Assembly: GCA_034231615.1 (NCBI GenBank)
Contig: CM067319.1
Location: 6,837,051 to 6,901,050, forward strand
Length of the DNA: 64,000 nt
Source of the DNA: Meghimatium bilineatum
Taxonomy: Eukaryota > Mollusca > Gastropoda > Stylommatophora > Philomycidae
Reading direction: 5' to 3'
Position numbers and translations under genes: made by a program. How positions within the stretch are numbered: position 1 is the first letter of the stretch; each line of letters opens with the position of its first letter. Shown piece after piece: positions 1 through 11,372 of the stretch. Under the pieces are notes generated by a model. The model was not told the DNA's origin. It did not search any database and was given only the letters and a program-made list of their open reading frames with translations.

Positions 1-225
1 GTAACCTATTTCATGACCTCATGAATCATGGGGTGAGTACAGTTCAGGTAACCACGAGAAGTTAATGATCAGGAGGTGGGCACAGTCGATAGGTCGAATG
101 ATTTGTCCAATCAGCGAATATCTTTTATAAAATTAACTCCAAAAAAATTTCTTTTTTTTTTTTAACAGTGTACACATTCTTGAGGTTTAACATTTTCAGG
201 TCCTCAAATTTTGTAGAGGGAAAAA

Positions 226-263
<38 letters not shown>

Positions 264-1455
264 TTTTACAAACTGTCAACCTATGAGCAGCTTGGCGTCA
301 AAATTTTTGTTTAGCTGAACTGGGAAATCAAACCTGGATCATGGGGTAAAAAAAATATAGTGCAGTAACCTGAACAACCGCGGCTGTATGCAATAACTGC
401 ATTTGCCATCTTATGCCTTATTATGAAGAGATAATTGTGTATTTCTTTACTACTCAGGTGTGTTCGTCACACGTACTACGCCATGTTGGCACCAGATATA
501 CCTGCCGAGTAGCAGCTGCCTATGTAGACATCTGTTGCTTCATCCCTCAGATGGTCTGTCAGTTCCCCCCCCCCCCCCCCCGATCTTTCAGTCATATCAT
601 ATGGGTAAGCAAATATGCAACGCGTGTGCGAACGAGCTGACGTTATTAAACCTCAAATCTAGATCCGTTCATTAGTGGTTAAACATAAGGGATATCCGTT
701 CCTGATAAACATAAATGCAAACAGGTACTTCTGTGAAAGACCAAAGTTAATTTGTTTAGCACGCGTTCAAACCCGTTCAGTGCGTACTTTTTAGTCTCGT
801 ACACGTGCATATAAACACACGCAACGTTCATCTCAAAATTTATCAGATCTGATTCTACGTCTAACTGATCAGTCTATACGTTACGACTTCAGAACATCAT
901 CTGTCTCCCTTGCGGTGTTTATTTCTGCTAGTGCTCCCGTTCTTTGCAACTGCACGTGGGTTTAAAAAAAAAAAAAAAGATCGTCATAATACCCCACCTC
1001 CCGATTTTTCGTGTTCCCTTAGACTCCCTTCCAATTGTAAGTGCGCGCGCACATACAAACGCACACGTCAGCCCTTATTACCACACAACATACACATGGC
1101 CGATCTGACATATTTTACCGTTCACGGCCAAGGTCACGCTCATGAAGGAGAAGAAAAGGCGGAAAAACGGTGCGCGTAGTTTACTTGCCAGGTGCCAGAT
1201 GGCACCGTCAGTCCCAGGTTCCCACGGATTTCTCTTCCCTTTCTCTTCCCCCGTGAGACATTCCTTACCCAATTTACCTCAACCCAGCACTGCACCCACG
1301 CCAGTGCTCAATCTTTCCTTTTATCCAATCATCTTGCAGAATGTCTTATTGACATCCCGGAGTAAATCATTTATTCTTTTATCATTGGTCAATAAACTTA
1401 TGAGTGAGTAGCAAGATTTGTACAGGGAATAAACATGACATAATACGACATCCCA
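1..1455. other. no gene recognised; AT-rich flank with simple repeats
   Basis: I see no supported gene here. There is a TA dinucleotide run at about 229-256, a poly-C run at about 566-581, an A-run at 962-978 and AT-rich unique-looking sequence. A leucine-rich reading frame near 910 lacks an ATG. The missing first exon of the ROS1-like gene could lie anywhere up to 10160 but was not identified. Confidence 0.6.
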
Positions 1456-1459
1456 GTGT

Positions 1460-1700
1460 TGCAGTGGCCCAAACGGGGAGCATAACAAGGACGATACTTA
1501 CCTTCGAAGCATGTCGTAAGAGTCAATTAAGGAGTTTTGGTGATTGTCTGTCCAATACCAGAGGGTCAACGTGGCAAAGAATTCATGCTGAAATCGAATG
1601 TAAGACCGAGAGGTGCAGATATCGCAGCTAAACTGGAACTATGAAACATTACATTCTGTTCTCCGGACTACATCCTGATAATCTGCAGGAGTTTGAGAAT
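1460..1700 (+). repeat. GAA-tailed repeat family B, diverged copy
   Basis: This copy shares blocks with other copies in the window: 'catgtcgtaag', 'gaggtgcagatatcgcagct', 'gactacatcctgataatc' and 'gcaggagtttgagaat'. Compare 49015-49300. The family is probably a non-autonomous retroposon. Confidence 0.65.
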
Positions 1701-1821
1701 TACAGTAGAATAGGAAAGAAGGTACTTTACAGGATATCATGTCCATGCTTTTAATAAAACAAACCATACATTATTTAACGATACAAACTCTTGCTAAAGG
1801 CGCATACAATTAAGCATCCAT

Positions 1822-1915
1822 CGATCTTTGCGCAACACACTGAGATGCCTTCCCCTCCCCTGGAAGACCCTTGGGGGAGTGTGTTGTGCACTCACAGTGC
1901 GTTGCGTGCAGATCG
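1822..1915. repeat. imperfect inverted repeat (21-base arms)
   Basis: Arms 1822-1842 and 1895-1915 pair at about 17 of 21 positions. The 52-base centre is itself C-rich then G-rich and could pair further. It may be a hairpin or a small foldback element. Confidence 0.5.
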
Positions 1916-2156
1916 AATGATCGGTAACTGACGCTGCGTGTATTTTTTTTAAATCTCCGCGTCACGGAATATAGCATATGAAATCAAGCATAATATTAAA
2001 AAGTTGGAATGTGTGTGGACATATTATCCTGTAATAAACCGGAAAGAATATAATACGCAATATGTTTGTTGATTCTTGATGGCCTTCTCTGCTGTGCTTC
2101 TTTAGGTATCACCGGGGCGAAGTGGTCATGAAATTTACCTTGCATTTCTGCAGATG

Positions 2157-2268
2157 CAATCATTTTTGGAGGTCCTTGTGGATTCAGTCACTTTTGGAGG
2201 TCCGTGTGAATTCAATCATTTTTGGAGGTCCGTGTGGATTCAATCATTTTTGGAGGTCCGTATGAATT
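2157..2268. repeat. 28-bp tandem repeat, 4 copies
   Basis: A 28-base unit with core 'catttttggaggtccgtgtg' is repeated four times, with the first copies most diverged. Confidence 0.8.
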
Positions 2269-2494
2269 ATCTCATGAGCGACGAGAGTTAGTGCTCGGAT
2301 ATCTCGTTGTTAGGTTGTTTTGTTTTATTTTGGTAACACATCTACCTATTTTGGTTATCTTGACATTTGCCCTGTGTTAATCCAGCCACCTACTTCCTGT
2401 TTAGGGTTGTAACCCAACACTGGAACATTTATCCCTTAGTGCTCTGATACCCTTTCGGCAGGAAGGATACTACTTTGTTGAGAGGGACGGATTT

Positions 2495-2755
2495 TTGTTG
2501 GCGTTCGTTCTCAAACTCCTGCAAAGTAGCATGATGTCTGGAGAACGAATTGAGTTGTGTCATGGTTTACAGCTTTGCTTAGATATTTGCGACTTTCGAT
2601 CGGACACATCCGACTTCAGCATGTCTTCTGGGTCACTATAACCTTATAGCCTATGGGATGAGATATTCAGCTCCATATTACTTTTTAGTCGTCTCTTACG
2701 ACATGCATAGAAGGTAAACAGTGCTGATATTCGTTACTCCCTTTTCGGACCAGTC
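2495..2755 (-). repeat. GAA-tailed repeat family B
   Basis: This is an inverted copy of the family at 49015-49300. On the + strand it reads 'cgttcgttctcaaactcctg', then 'catggtttacagctttgctt', 'gacacatccgacttcagcat', and 'tagtcgtctcttacgacatg' at the far end. Confidence 0.75.
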
Positions 2756-3604
2756 AACACAGGATGGCTCGGCTCATTCTCCCTATTTTCTTAAGACGTA
2801 CATTGCAACACACATAGGACAAAAGTAATGTCGACCTTAGCGAACTAAACAGCATCTTAAGTTTGAAATGTCACACAGACCCTGGCATTTCGGTTGAGTA
2901 ATAATCTCCAGCCAAGAAGTCTTACTTTTACACTTTCTCGTAAGCTCAGGTCACATCAGGCTTTGTTGTATATACTTCTGGCAGCAGCCTGATATTTATT
3001 TTTAACTTTCCCGCTCTTTTGTCAGCGCGCTTAAAAAAAAGAAGAAAAAAATAGAAGAAATAGTTTTATTTTGCAGAAATGAGCAGAGCGCTCAGTAAGT
3101 AAAGTGGGTAAATGAAGGGTTAACACATAAAATAAGGCATAGATAGGACGTGTCGACGTGATATTTATTTTATCTCTACGTTCTTCTAAAATATCTTATC
3201 AGAAATTGTATCGCGTTTTGCCGAAGCCCGAAAGGAAAGAGAATAATATGAACAATGTTACATGTGTAATATTCTTGAGACCAACGGGGGGAATAGAACC
3301 AATCCGTTCTGACGGAACCAAATCGCCTGGCAACTAGAGTAAACGAGTTTTTTCGTGCACCTCCCCAAAAAAAAGATACGATTTTGTCAAGACATTCAAA
3401 CTGTGCACTCAAGTCACTTAGAACGGATCAATCGAGACAAGGACTATTACAGCAACAACAAACATCCCTATAAGTATTGCATTATCCTCAGTAACAACAA
3501 ACATATAACATCCGTATTCGTTCTACAAAGGCCAATAGGTCTTCTAGTAAACATAAATAACATATAGACAGTACAATTTTGCTTCAGATAATTGTTTATA
3601 CACA

Positions 3605-3706
3605 TAAATTCAAGTAGGAAGCATGAGGATAAACGTAGTCCCGTTATTCATATTCCGTTGGTATCAAGAAGTTTTAATTTATCCTCATGCTTCCTACTTG
3701 AATTTA
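3605..3706. repeat. perfect 29-bp foldback with 44-base loop
   Basis: Bases 3605-3633 are the exact reverse complement of 3678-3706, separated by 44 bases. The RNA would form an uninterrupted 29-bp stem-loop. No element ends or target duplications were recognised. It may be a young foldback element or a small-RNA hairpin. Confidence 0.9.
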
Positions 3707-3948
3707 CATGTCGTAAATGACGACTAAAGAGGTTTGAGGGTGGAGTTATCTGATGTCATGTCTATGACCAAAAATTGTTCTTAATTTAAAAAAAATTAAA
3801 ATAAAACGGACACATAATGGTGGCTATTTGTACGATATTTAATACGCTATCTTTATATCTTAGGTCGCAGGAGGGTGGGAACACAGGGAAACATTAAAAA
3901 AAATTGGGATCACTTGGGGAAAAATGTTAAGAAGCACTGTGTTAGGGG

Positions 3949-4281
3949 AAGATGGACTCATGACATCTCAGATAGTCCACATATACTACTAGAAGATGGA
4001 CTCATGACATCTCAGACAGTCCACATACACTACTAGAAGATGGACTCATGACATCTCAGACAGTCCACATATACTACTAGAAGATGGACTCATGACATCT
4101 CAGACAGTCCACATATACTACTAGAAGATGGACTCATGACATCTCAGATAGTCCACATATGCTGCTAGAAGATGGACTCATGACATCTCAGACAGTCCAC
4201 ATACACTACTAGAAGATGGACTCATGACATCTCAGACAGTCCACATATGCTGCTAGACGATGGGCTCAGATAGTTCACATA
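3949..4281. repeat. 44-bp tandem repeat, about 7.5 copies
   Basis: The unit contains 'gatggactcatgacatctca' followed by a CAGTCCACATA segment, with few differences between copies. The last copy is truncated and diverged. Confidence 0.9.
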
Positions 4282-4986
4282 TCTGGAACGATTTCCGCAA
4301 AAATCCGGCTGCCTGCAATGGAGATTACATTTTGGACTTCATATAATGTTGCATGATAATGTCAGTTTTACTTCAAACGATTACTTCAGACAATGAGTTG
4401 GAGAGATGACTTTTGAAATTGATGTAGGTTCTTGTCCTTTTGACAAGTCGGGAAAAATGTACAGCCATCAATACTAATCATGTCATTTGTCAATTTTTAG
4501 TCCTGTTGGCTCATCAGGAATCATGGTTCTAAAGTGACACATGTGCCTTTTCCCATGTTTTTCATTTGTCACTTTTTGTATCATCATGAAACCCATAATC
4601 CTTCAGTATCACAGGGTTGCCACTTTCAAAACATCAACACAAACATCCCACCATACCTCTCAGCTCCTTGTTGAAGAGTGAAGAATATTAATCCTGTCTA
4701 GTCTTTAATACTATAAATCCATACTTTCTGTTGTCCTCTTCTTCTTCCCCCTCCGCAAACTGTTCCCTGTAAGATAGTTTTGGAAAGGGAATCGTACCAC
4801 ATCACATGACCAAATCACACAAATTTGCGATTCTTCACCACTGCCATGAGATATTCTTGTTGTCCTCACCACTGCCAAGTGATGTTCTTGTTGACTAGCA
4901 AGAATATTTAATATTTGTGTTTGCGTATATGTTGGCTTTATCTTCTGTATAATAAATATACAATACTCGCCTGTAACATTTCTTTT

Positions 4987-5080
4987 TAAAAGTCAGTATT
5001 CTCATCTCCATTTGTTTTCAAAAGTCAGTATTCTCATCTCCATTTGTTTTCAAAAGTCAGTATTCTCCTTTCTATTTGCG
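4987..5080. repeat. 33-bp tandem repeat, about 2.8 copies
   Basis: The unit contains 'gtcagtattctcatctccat', with two near-perfect copies and a partial third. Confidence 0.85.
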
Positions 5081-5300
5081 CTATAATTATCCCTCACATC
5101 CGTACTAAAGAATACACGTTCTTAGAGTATATATTATGTTGATCTTATCCGTTGTACTTATGTTTTTCTTTCATATGGCATTTAATCTGGACATATAGCC
5201 GAGGCTACTTCAAGTCTGATCTTTATTTCTTTGTTAGTGTATACTTTGTGTCGACAGCCTTTGAAAATAACAGGAAAAATCACATCTCGTCACTTTAGAA

Positions 5301-5488
5301 TAGTGTTTCCCAACCTTTTTTCAAACTATGCCCCCACCCGTCTTTCTAGAATTATGATGCCCCCCCCAACCTATGTGACATACATATTTTTATATTCAGA
5401 AATTGAATTATTCCTTACAAATTTGTGTACAAATTGGCACCCCCCCTTTCCCGTACAATGAAAGTGCGCCCTACGTTGGGAAACACTG
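5301..5488. mobile_element. hAT-type MITE with terminal inverted repeats
   Basis: The 188-bp element starts TAGTGTTTCCCAACC and ends with CGTTGGGAAACACTG, inverted repeats of the CAGTG...CACTG hAT type. It is flanked by ctttagaa and gtttagaa, an 8-bp duplication with one mismatch, as expected for hAT insertion. It has no coding capacity and C-rich internal runs. A relative lies at 41700-41908. Confidence 0.85.
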
Positions 5489-5616
5489 GTTTAGAAGGTT
5501 GATTCCAGAATAGAAAGAACTAATTGACGAGACACGAATAAACTCTCTAGAGGAGTGAGCTATCCTACACTATACTATATTATAAATAAAGCATACTAGC
5601 AACGAGACAGCGACAT

Positions 5617-5650
5617 ACAACGTTTCGACCAAAAATCTTTGCTCTGTTTA
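5617..5650 (-). ncRNA. dispersed hammerhead-like motif, degenerate copy
   Basis: On the minus strand it reads an AAAGAT stem side, a T loop, then GGTCGAAACGTTG. It is related to 12531-12562 and 24017-24045, but its upstream core is lost. A catalytic RNA role is not supported for this copy. Confidence 0.3.
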
Positions 5651-5659
5651 AAACATTGA

Positions 5660-6720
5660 TAGCACATACATATTTCCGTTCATCTTTTTACATTTTCACT
5701 GTATTTACCCCAGCCCTCGCCCTTCCAATACATGCTTTTTCCTGACACCGGGAGTCCTAACTGTAAACCACACTATCCAAGATCACTTTGATTGACCCTG
5801 TGATTTATCATACTATATGGACAGATGGCCATGAACATGTGATATCCTTCAGCAGTCATTAACGTTCAACATTAATTTATATAAACGATGTCGAATTCTC
5901 ACAGCCACTGCCTACATTAATCACTTCTACCTTGTATTTAATTATCCGCTCGCAGTATCTCACGCATGCCCGTGCAATCACTTCTGTAAATCGTTATCGG
6001 TTACATTTCTCAATTAATCGTCCGCTCACCAAAAAGTACTGCCAGGTAAAAAAAATGTCAGGTCGCACCAACTTTCAAATAACTCATTTCATGATCAGCG
6101 ATGCCAGAATTGCTTGTTTTTAAAAAAAACTAGATCTAGGGGTTTTGGCCGTCGTCTGGACTGCTGCTGTTATTATGTCAGATTACATTATTCGTATTAC
6201 CTATACAAAAAAAGGGATATACTAGGAATTTAGCAAAAATGATGGGAAAACTCTCCCAATCTTTAACGATTTTAACCAAAAGATCACCACAAGTCTCATG
6301 GAAATTATGAAAATTGCGCACAAAATTGCAGAATTCCTTTTGTTTTGTGACAACCATTATTGGGGCTCAAGCCTTATTTATAGTGAATGATACAGTCTGG
6401 GGTTATCTAGGGATTTTCCCAGGACGATCTGGGGTTATTTCTAAAACATTAGTGGTAAAATTGTCAAGACAAATGGAAGTAGTGCTTGGTCGGAATTCAG
6501 ATATTTGTCTTTCTTGGCCAACTTAAACGATCTCAAAACGGTTTCTTGAGCAATGTCATATCTTTCTGTTTGTGATTAAATACGTTATTCAATGACAGGT
6601 TAAATGTGGAGAATACGAAACCAGGAAAATGGCATTCTTATCACTATTACTGCTTCTGTCAACCTCGCTTGGATTTCTATTTCGTTTCTTATTCACATTT
6701 TATTCCTTTAATTGTGTTTT
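5660..6720. other. no gene recognised
   Basis: This is AT-rich sequence without recognisable coding, repeat or RNA signatures. The short reading frames in it have no domain features. Confidence 0.5.
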
Positions 6721-6734
6721 TTATTTTCGTAGGA

Positions 6735-7022
6735 AAATGTAGGTTCCATGGCAGCAACCTACCGTCGGGAGTGTAAGATAACTATTCATGTACGAAACAG
6801 CAACTATTAGGTTGGGGTGGCTAGTTCCCTTTCTTGCTGAGTTTACTTTCTCTAACGCATGCGTCAGGTACCCATTTTACGGCGGGGTCTTGGAAGAACG
6901 GTCGTGTTAAGAGAGAAATTGCGACCCCGATTCTTGTGCTGGGACGTGGTTTCGAACCTGTCACGCTGTAACCCGGAGTAGTAAGCACGTTCACTATCAA
7001 CTAGGCTATCGCGCTCCTCCTT
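6735..7022 (-). mobile_element. tRNA-derived SINE
   Basis: On the minus strand the head reads GCGCGATAGCCTAGTTGATAG (A-box-like), then about 40 bases later GGTTCGAAACC (B box). A body follows, ending with 'gttgctgccatggaaccta'. The same body occurs at 45543-45660 and in fragments at 32516-32570, so this is a dispersed Pol III retroposon rather than a tRNA gene. Confidence 0.75.
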
Positions 7023-7589
7023 TGGAGGTGTCCATAAATTACGTAAGCGTTAGTAAGCATTGATGTAGATAATCACATTGTCATAATCACAGGAGTTTGA
7101 GAAAGAACGCACGTATATCCCTACCGCAGACGCATTGCAATCCCTGCCTGTCTAGGTATACGGGTTCTGAAGTTTCCATTCTCAGACAATAAAATCAGAT
7201 ACAAGTCTGTCAGCATGAATGTTTCATTACCCTTGATCAATCTGAAGTAAACGCTGCCATGATGTTGATATCAGCTGAGCAATACTTCCGCCATGACTTT
7301 CTTGCCGTTACCTGAATTTGTTTAGAATTTGCTCACACCTGGTTTTTTCACTCGCCTCTCACACCTGGCCTGTACCCTTCTTTTAACACCTGGTCCGTAG
7401 TCCTTAGTCCGACACATATTGTACGCCAGGCCAAACCAGCTACCTGTTGTCAATATTTGCTATTACTGTTCTGCTGGCCTTTTGATTTACTGTTTTTTTC
7501 GTTGATTCATCATTCAATTAACGAGTCAATTAAAATCAGTCAAATGCACTAAAGCGCACATTCTAAAAATTAAACAAGCACGTTCTCTG

Positions 7590-7823
7590 AACTATAATCA
7601 AGAGTGTGCAACTGGTTATAATAAACGCACTGCACAGGGTCTTGTTGAAGACCTTACTTGAGGGTAGAATCGAGTGAAAGCGAGCAATAGGTAGACAGAG
7701 ATACAAGAGGGAGATAAACACCACGAGATGGACATGTAAGTCTAGCAGAGTGCACCACCAAAGCAAAAGACAAGGGGTGTTGGAGGTCCATTGCAGCAAA
7801 CATTCGATGCGGAGACAAGTGAT
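7590..7823 (+). pseudogene. RTE-like retrotransposon 3' fragment
   Basis: Bases 7640-7823 are clearly homologous to 17815-18000: 'accttacttgagggtagaat', then 'tagcagagtgcaccaccaaa' and 'cgatgcggagacaagtgatg'. That is the C-terminal end of an RTE-type reverse transcriptase. Frames are broken. A 23-bp minisatellite starts exactly at its end. Confidence 0.75.
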
Positions 7824-8030
7824 GATGACTTAGGGGCACCACAAATGATGACTTAGGGGCACCACAAATGATGACTTAGGGGCACCACAAATGATGACTT
7901 AGGGGCACCACAAATGATGACTTAGGGGCACCACAAATGATGACTTAGGGGCACCACAAATGATGACTTAGGGGCACCACAAATGATGACTTAGGGGCAC
8001 CACAAATGATGACTTAGGGGCACCACAAAT
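7824..8030. repeat. 23-bp minisatellite, 9 copies
   Basis: The unit begins gatgacttaggggcaccac and the copies are essentially identical. It lies at the 3' end of an RTE fragment, where related copies carry a GATT tail, so it may have grown from the retrotransposon terminus. Confidence 0.93.
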
Positions 8031-8139
8031 GCCGTGTTCATTTCCACTTGGCGAATGCTCCATATCGTCTTGTACTTAAAAGGCTAATTTTTCAGCGATT
8101 ACTTTTACCCAACTCGGAAAGTCTGGTGCATATTGCCAA

Positions 8140-8330
8140 CTGATTCTTCTTCTGCGTGCGTTCTCAACGTTCTGTAGATTAGGAGAACGGAATGCGTGGT
8201 GCTATGGTTTACAGCTTGGGTTCGATATCTGCACCTTTCTGTCTGACATCAGATTTTGGCGCGGTTTCTGGGTCACTTTGACACTTGCATCGGGAAGCCA
8301 ACCTCACCCCCAACATTCCTTTGTCGCCTT
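8140..8330 (-). repeat. GAA-tailed repeat family B
   Basis: Inverted copy: 'ttcttcttctgcgtgcgttc' at the tail side, then 'tatggtttacagcttgggtt' and 'tctgggtcactttgac'. Confidence 0.7.
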
Positions 8331-8399
8331 TTATATGTGTGGCAGGTAACAGTGTTGCTACTCTTTTCTTAATTTTCTGGCTCTGGCATCGTTCGGTCG

Positions 8400-8680
8400 A
8401 TGACACCAACACCACCATCATCACGATCATCACCACCAACACTGCCATCATCACCATTGTCATCGTAAACATCATCATGTCATCAAACTACGAATACGAC
8501 CACCACTACCATCTCTGTCGTCAGTGTCATAGTCAACACCATCATCATCGACATTGACATCATCACCATCATAATTTTCCTCACTACCACCGCCACGAGT
8601 ATCATCGTCATTATCACCATCATCTAATTATCATCACGACTACCACCACTATCATCATCATCATCCTAATTAACAAGAAC
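8400..8680. repeat. CAT/CAC-rich trinucleotide region
   Basis: A long run of imperfect CAT, CAC and ATC triplets. It opens reading frames in several phases but is low-complexity DNA. Confidence 0.85.
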
Positions 8681-8859
8681 AGACATTCCAGATAACTTCG
8701 CATAGAATCCTGCGGTCTCCCTTCACTCTACTCCGCACGTCGGCTGTGTGATAGACTGGATAGTGAGCTGGCCTTGTAAACCCAACTCGTTCGAATTAGC
8801 TCGTGATACAACATCCAGTTGTCCACATTGGACTGGCAAATTAATTGAAAATGTTTGTG

Positions 8860-9540
8860 TTGCATACAAATTCATCAATCAAAAATGTGCAATAAATACA
8901 ACATGCGCATCAACACACAAAAGGCAGAAACTATGCAAATAACGAAATCAATAGATCACTTAAATATCCAAATAGAGAACACAAAAATAAAACTGGTAAA
9001 AGAGTTCAAGTACATAGGAAGTATCTTCACATAAGACGGACGACTCGATAGGGAGATAGAAACAAGATGTCAAAAAGCAAATGCTGTGACATACCAGCTT
9101 GTCACTTTTGCCATTGCACCGAAAAATCAACCTATATGGAAATAAAGCAATAAATGATTAAGAGGATCTTTATACCATCACTATGCTACCAACACCAGAC
9201 TTGACATCATCTACTTATAAGAGAAAGATCGAGACTTGCGAAATGAAATGTCCAAGGAAGGCTATTGGAATCACCAGACTTGACAAAATGCGCAGTGAGA
9301 GCATGAAAAAGATAATAGGTATCACATCATTCATCGAATATATAGAGAAGCAACAGATAAAATGGTTTGGACATCTTATGAGGATGAACGATCAACTTCC
9401 CATAAGAGCTTATAACAAGATGGAATCAGGATATAGAACCAAGGTCAGACCGAGGAAAAGATGGATAGACAACATCAAGACCGTCATGAATAAACATGAC
9501 TATACCTCGACCAAATTTTTCCCCACAATTGTACAATTGT
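8860..9540 (+). pseudogene. RTE-like reverse transcriptase, C-terminal fragment
   Basis: Conceptual translation with frameshifts gives NMRINTQKAETMQI, KEFKYIGSIFT, a DREIETRCQKANAVTYQL stretch, then IKWFGHLMRMNDQLP and RPRKRWIDNIK. These are the connection and thumb-region signatures of RTE-class non-LTR retrotransposons. Several stops and frameshifts make it non-functional. Its 5' part is missing. Confidence 0.8.
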
Positions 9541-9554
9541 TTTTGTATGCAAAG

Positions 9555-9870
9555 TCAAGTGGATCGAGCTGACTTTTTGAACTACTTGGGAGATATGGCA
9601 CGCGAGAGTGAGCCTGGTGTGGGTGATGATTCCTTTTCAATTACCAGGATTAGGGATCGGAGTTTGAGGTGCGGTGTTGCAGGTGGTGAACATTTCGAAG
9701 GTCGCTGGGGAATGGTGGTCGGCCAGCGTGGGACCAGTGCTGTCGGCTGAAGTGTAATGGCGGATAGACTCAGGGAGAGATCGGAGCAACTATGGACGTG
9801 TCCAGTTTGAGTGATGATGTTCCGACAACTGACTAAACTAACTAACCTCAACCAGAGTAACAATCTTGCT
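9555..9870 (+). mobile_element. I-like retrotransposon 3' terminal fragment
   Basis: It is homologous to 26170-26460: 'gatatggcacgcgagagtga', 'gattccttttcaattaccag', 'gatcggagcaactatgg', ending with an ACTAACTAAC-type tail. It is the untranslated or degenerate 3' end of the element whose RNase H region is at 25290-26165. Confidence 0.75.
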
Positions 9871-10160
9871 CTGGAACGTAGACTACATCTCCTTCATAAA
9901 CTCCTACGCTTATCGGCTAGTGTGGAAGCTACAACAACACCACTTGGGGACAAACTATAGACACATTCCACAATAATGTAATTGCAATGTCCTATAGCAA
10001 TATACACTACTATATTTTCTTTAATAAATGTAGTTTTGTATTATTCAGAAATCAGATGGAAATAGATTTTAGTTCAACGAAACACACAATAAATAAACAT
10101 GTTGAACGTATTTGTAACTATCATCCTGTGCTGATTTCGTTTTATATTTCTATTTTTCAG

Positions 10161-10238
10161 TGCTACAAAGGCTGCTCCCTTTATCAGGATGCCGTTCACA
10201 CCAGCTGTCAAAGAGTATGCGCTTCTTCATACCAAGAA
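10161..10238 (+). CDS. ROS1: ROS1-like exon A: N-terminal cysteine-rich segment
   Basis: The exon has 26 codons, a good acceptor (pyrimidine tract then TTTTTCAG) and donor GTAAGC, and is phase 0 on both sides. It encodes CYKGCSLYQDAVHTSCQRVC followed by ASSYQE. The C-x3-C-x10-C-x3-C pattern resembles the Cys pairs just after the signal peptide in ROS1. It is the most 5' exon I can support. The preceding coding exon must end in phase 0. Confidence 0.75.
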
Positions 10239-10489
10239 GTAAGCTATTGTCCTTTCTTCCTCCATATGTTTGCTGTGTTCCGTTTTTCATCTTTACACTT
10301 TTTACTTTAGAATAACACACGCCAAAAGTTGGCTTTGTTCGTTGTCCTTAGTCCATGTTTTTATAGGATTGCTCTGCCTTTCCATTTGTCTCTTGATTAT
10401 TCTTAGTTAAAGAGCATGCGTTCTCAAGGTGGCCAATATAAGCGTTAACGCGTTAAAATAAGCGTTAATGACCCGTTAAAGACCTCATT

Positions 10490-10990
10490 AAAAGCCTTTG
10501 AAATTAACTAAGTTACACGGGAAGGACTTGTACAACATAGAGTTACACAAACTCTACAAAAGGCATTCAAGAATGCCTGCGCATGTCACTGGAAGATGCA
10601 GGGCAACTTGCTCAAGACCGCGGAGAATTAAAGAGATCCATAGGAAAGACTACGTCCTCGAAAGAATATGTCACTTGATGAAGCTCTACAGTGGACCAAA
10701 AAAAAGACTCAGCGACTTGTGAAAAAGAAGAGAAATGCAGCAGCTCAACAGCAGAGAGTAACTAGAGAATAACTGGTAAATAAAAAAACCCCATCTACAG
10801 CGGTCATCCCATACCAGTGCTGTCCAATGACATCTACTATCAGAATAGAGCTTATTAGTCAGCTATGAACTGACATTAAAGGACAGAACACTAACTGAAA
10901 TTCAAAAGTGGGATGTAATAAGTCAGCATGAAATTCATGTGATTGCTATGGCAAAGCGGCCTTTATTTCTACAACCCATCGGGGTGTAGA
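10490..10990 (+). pseudogene. RTE-like element, C-terminal debris
   Basis: The reading frame 10498-10722 is not a host protein. Downstream 'gcagcagctcaacagc' and the spacing match 44200-44330, the end of an RTE-like polyprotein bearing a zinc finger. Here the finger is degraded. Confidence 0.5.
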
Positions 10991-11119
10991 ATTTCACGAC
11001 ATAAATGGCAGACCACAGTGTTATAATTATAAATAGTAAATAGACAAAGTAAATATAGATCGGTGAAGGGTTGGGTGGTTGAATTAGATGGATTTATTTA
11101 GAGTATAGATAATTAAATT

Positions 11120-11141
11120 ATATATATATATATATATATAA
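11120..11141. repeat. TA dinucleotide microsatellite
   Basis: About ten TA units in AT-rich intronic sequence of intron 1. Confidence 0.9.
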
Positions 11142-11205
11142 GATAGATGAGTGAGTGGGTTGATTGATAGATTGGATGGGTAGATTAGATTAGGTACATG
11201 CATCT

Positions 11206-11372
11206 CTCCGAAGACTGATGTGTCGGGCCATTTGCACAAATAAAACGGTGCTGCAACACATTTCCATTATCTGGATTACATCCTGCTGGAAATCTAGTAG
11301 GACCGTGGTCCTGCTGCAAGGGAGATCCAGTGGGAGTTGAAAATGAACGCTGAAGAAGAAGAAGATACATGC
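11206..11372 (+). repeat. GAA-tailed repeat family A
   Basis: A short retroposon-like unit: 'gatgtgtcgggccatttgca', 'ctggattacatcctgctgga', the palindromic centre 'tagtaggaccgtggtcctgc', then 'gaaaatgaacgctgaagaag' and a GAA tail. The family has about a dozen copies in this window. Confidence 0.85.

Noticed and set aside
458..604. Possible upstream exon with Cys residues, phase 0 on both sides, donor GTAAGC
   Set aside because: It contains a 16-base poly-C run, shows no similarity to the ROS1 N-terminus that I can see, and lies almost 10 kb upstream. Only splice-like dinucleotides support it.
910..1179. Signal-peptide-like leucine-rich frame (CLFLLVLPFFATA)
   Set aside because: There is no in-frame ATG upstream before a stop. 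The frame then enters a poly-A run and low-complexity sequence.
8285..8557. Open frames over the CAT/CAC region on both strands
   Set aside because: Low-complexity triplet repeats open all frames; no domain is present.
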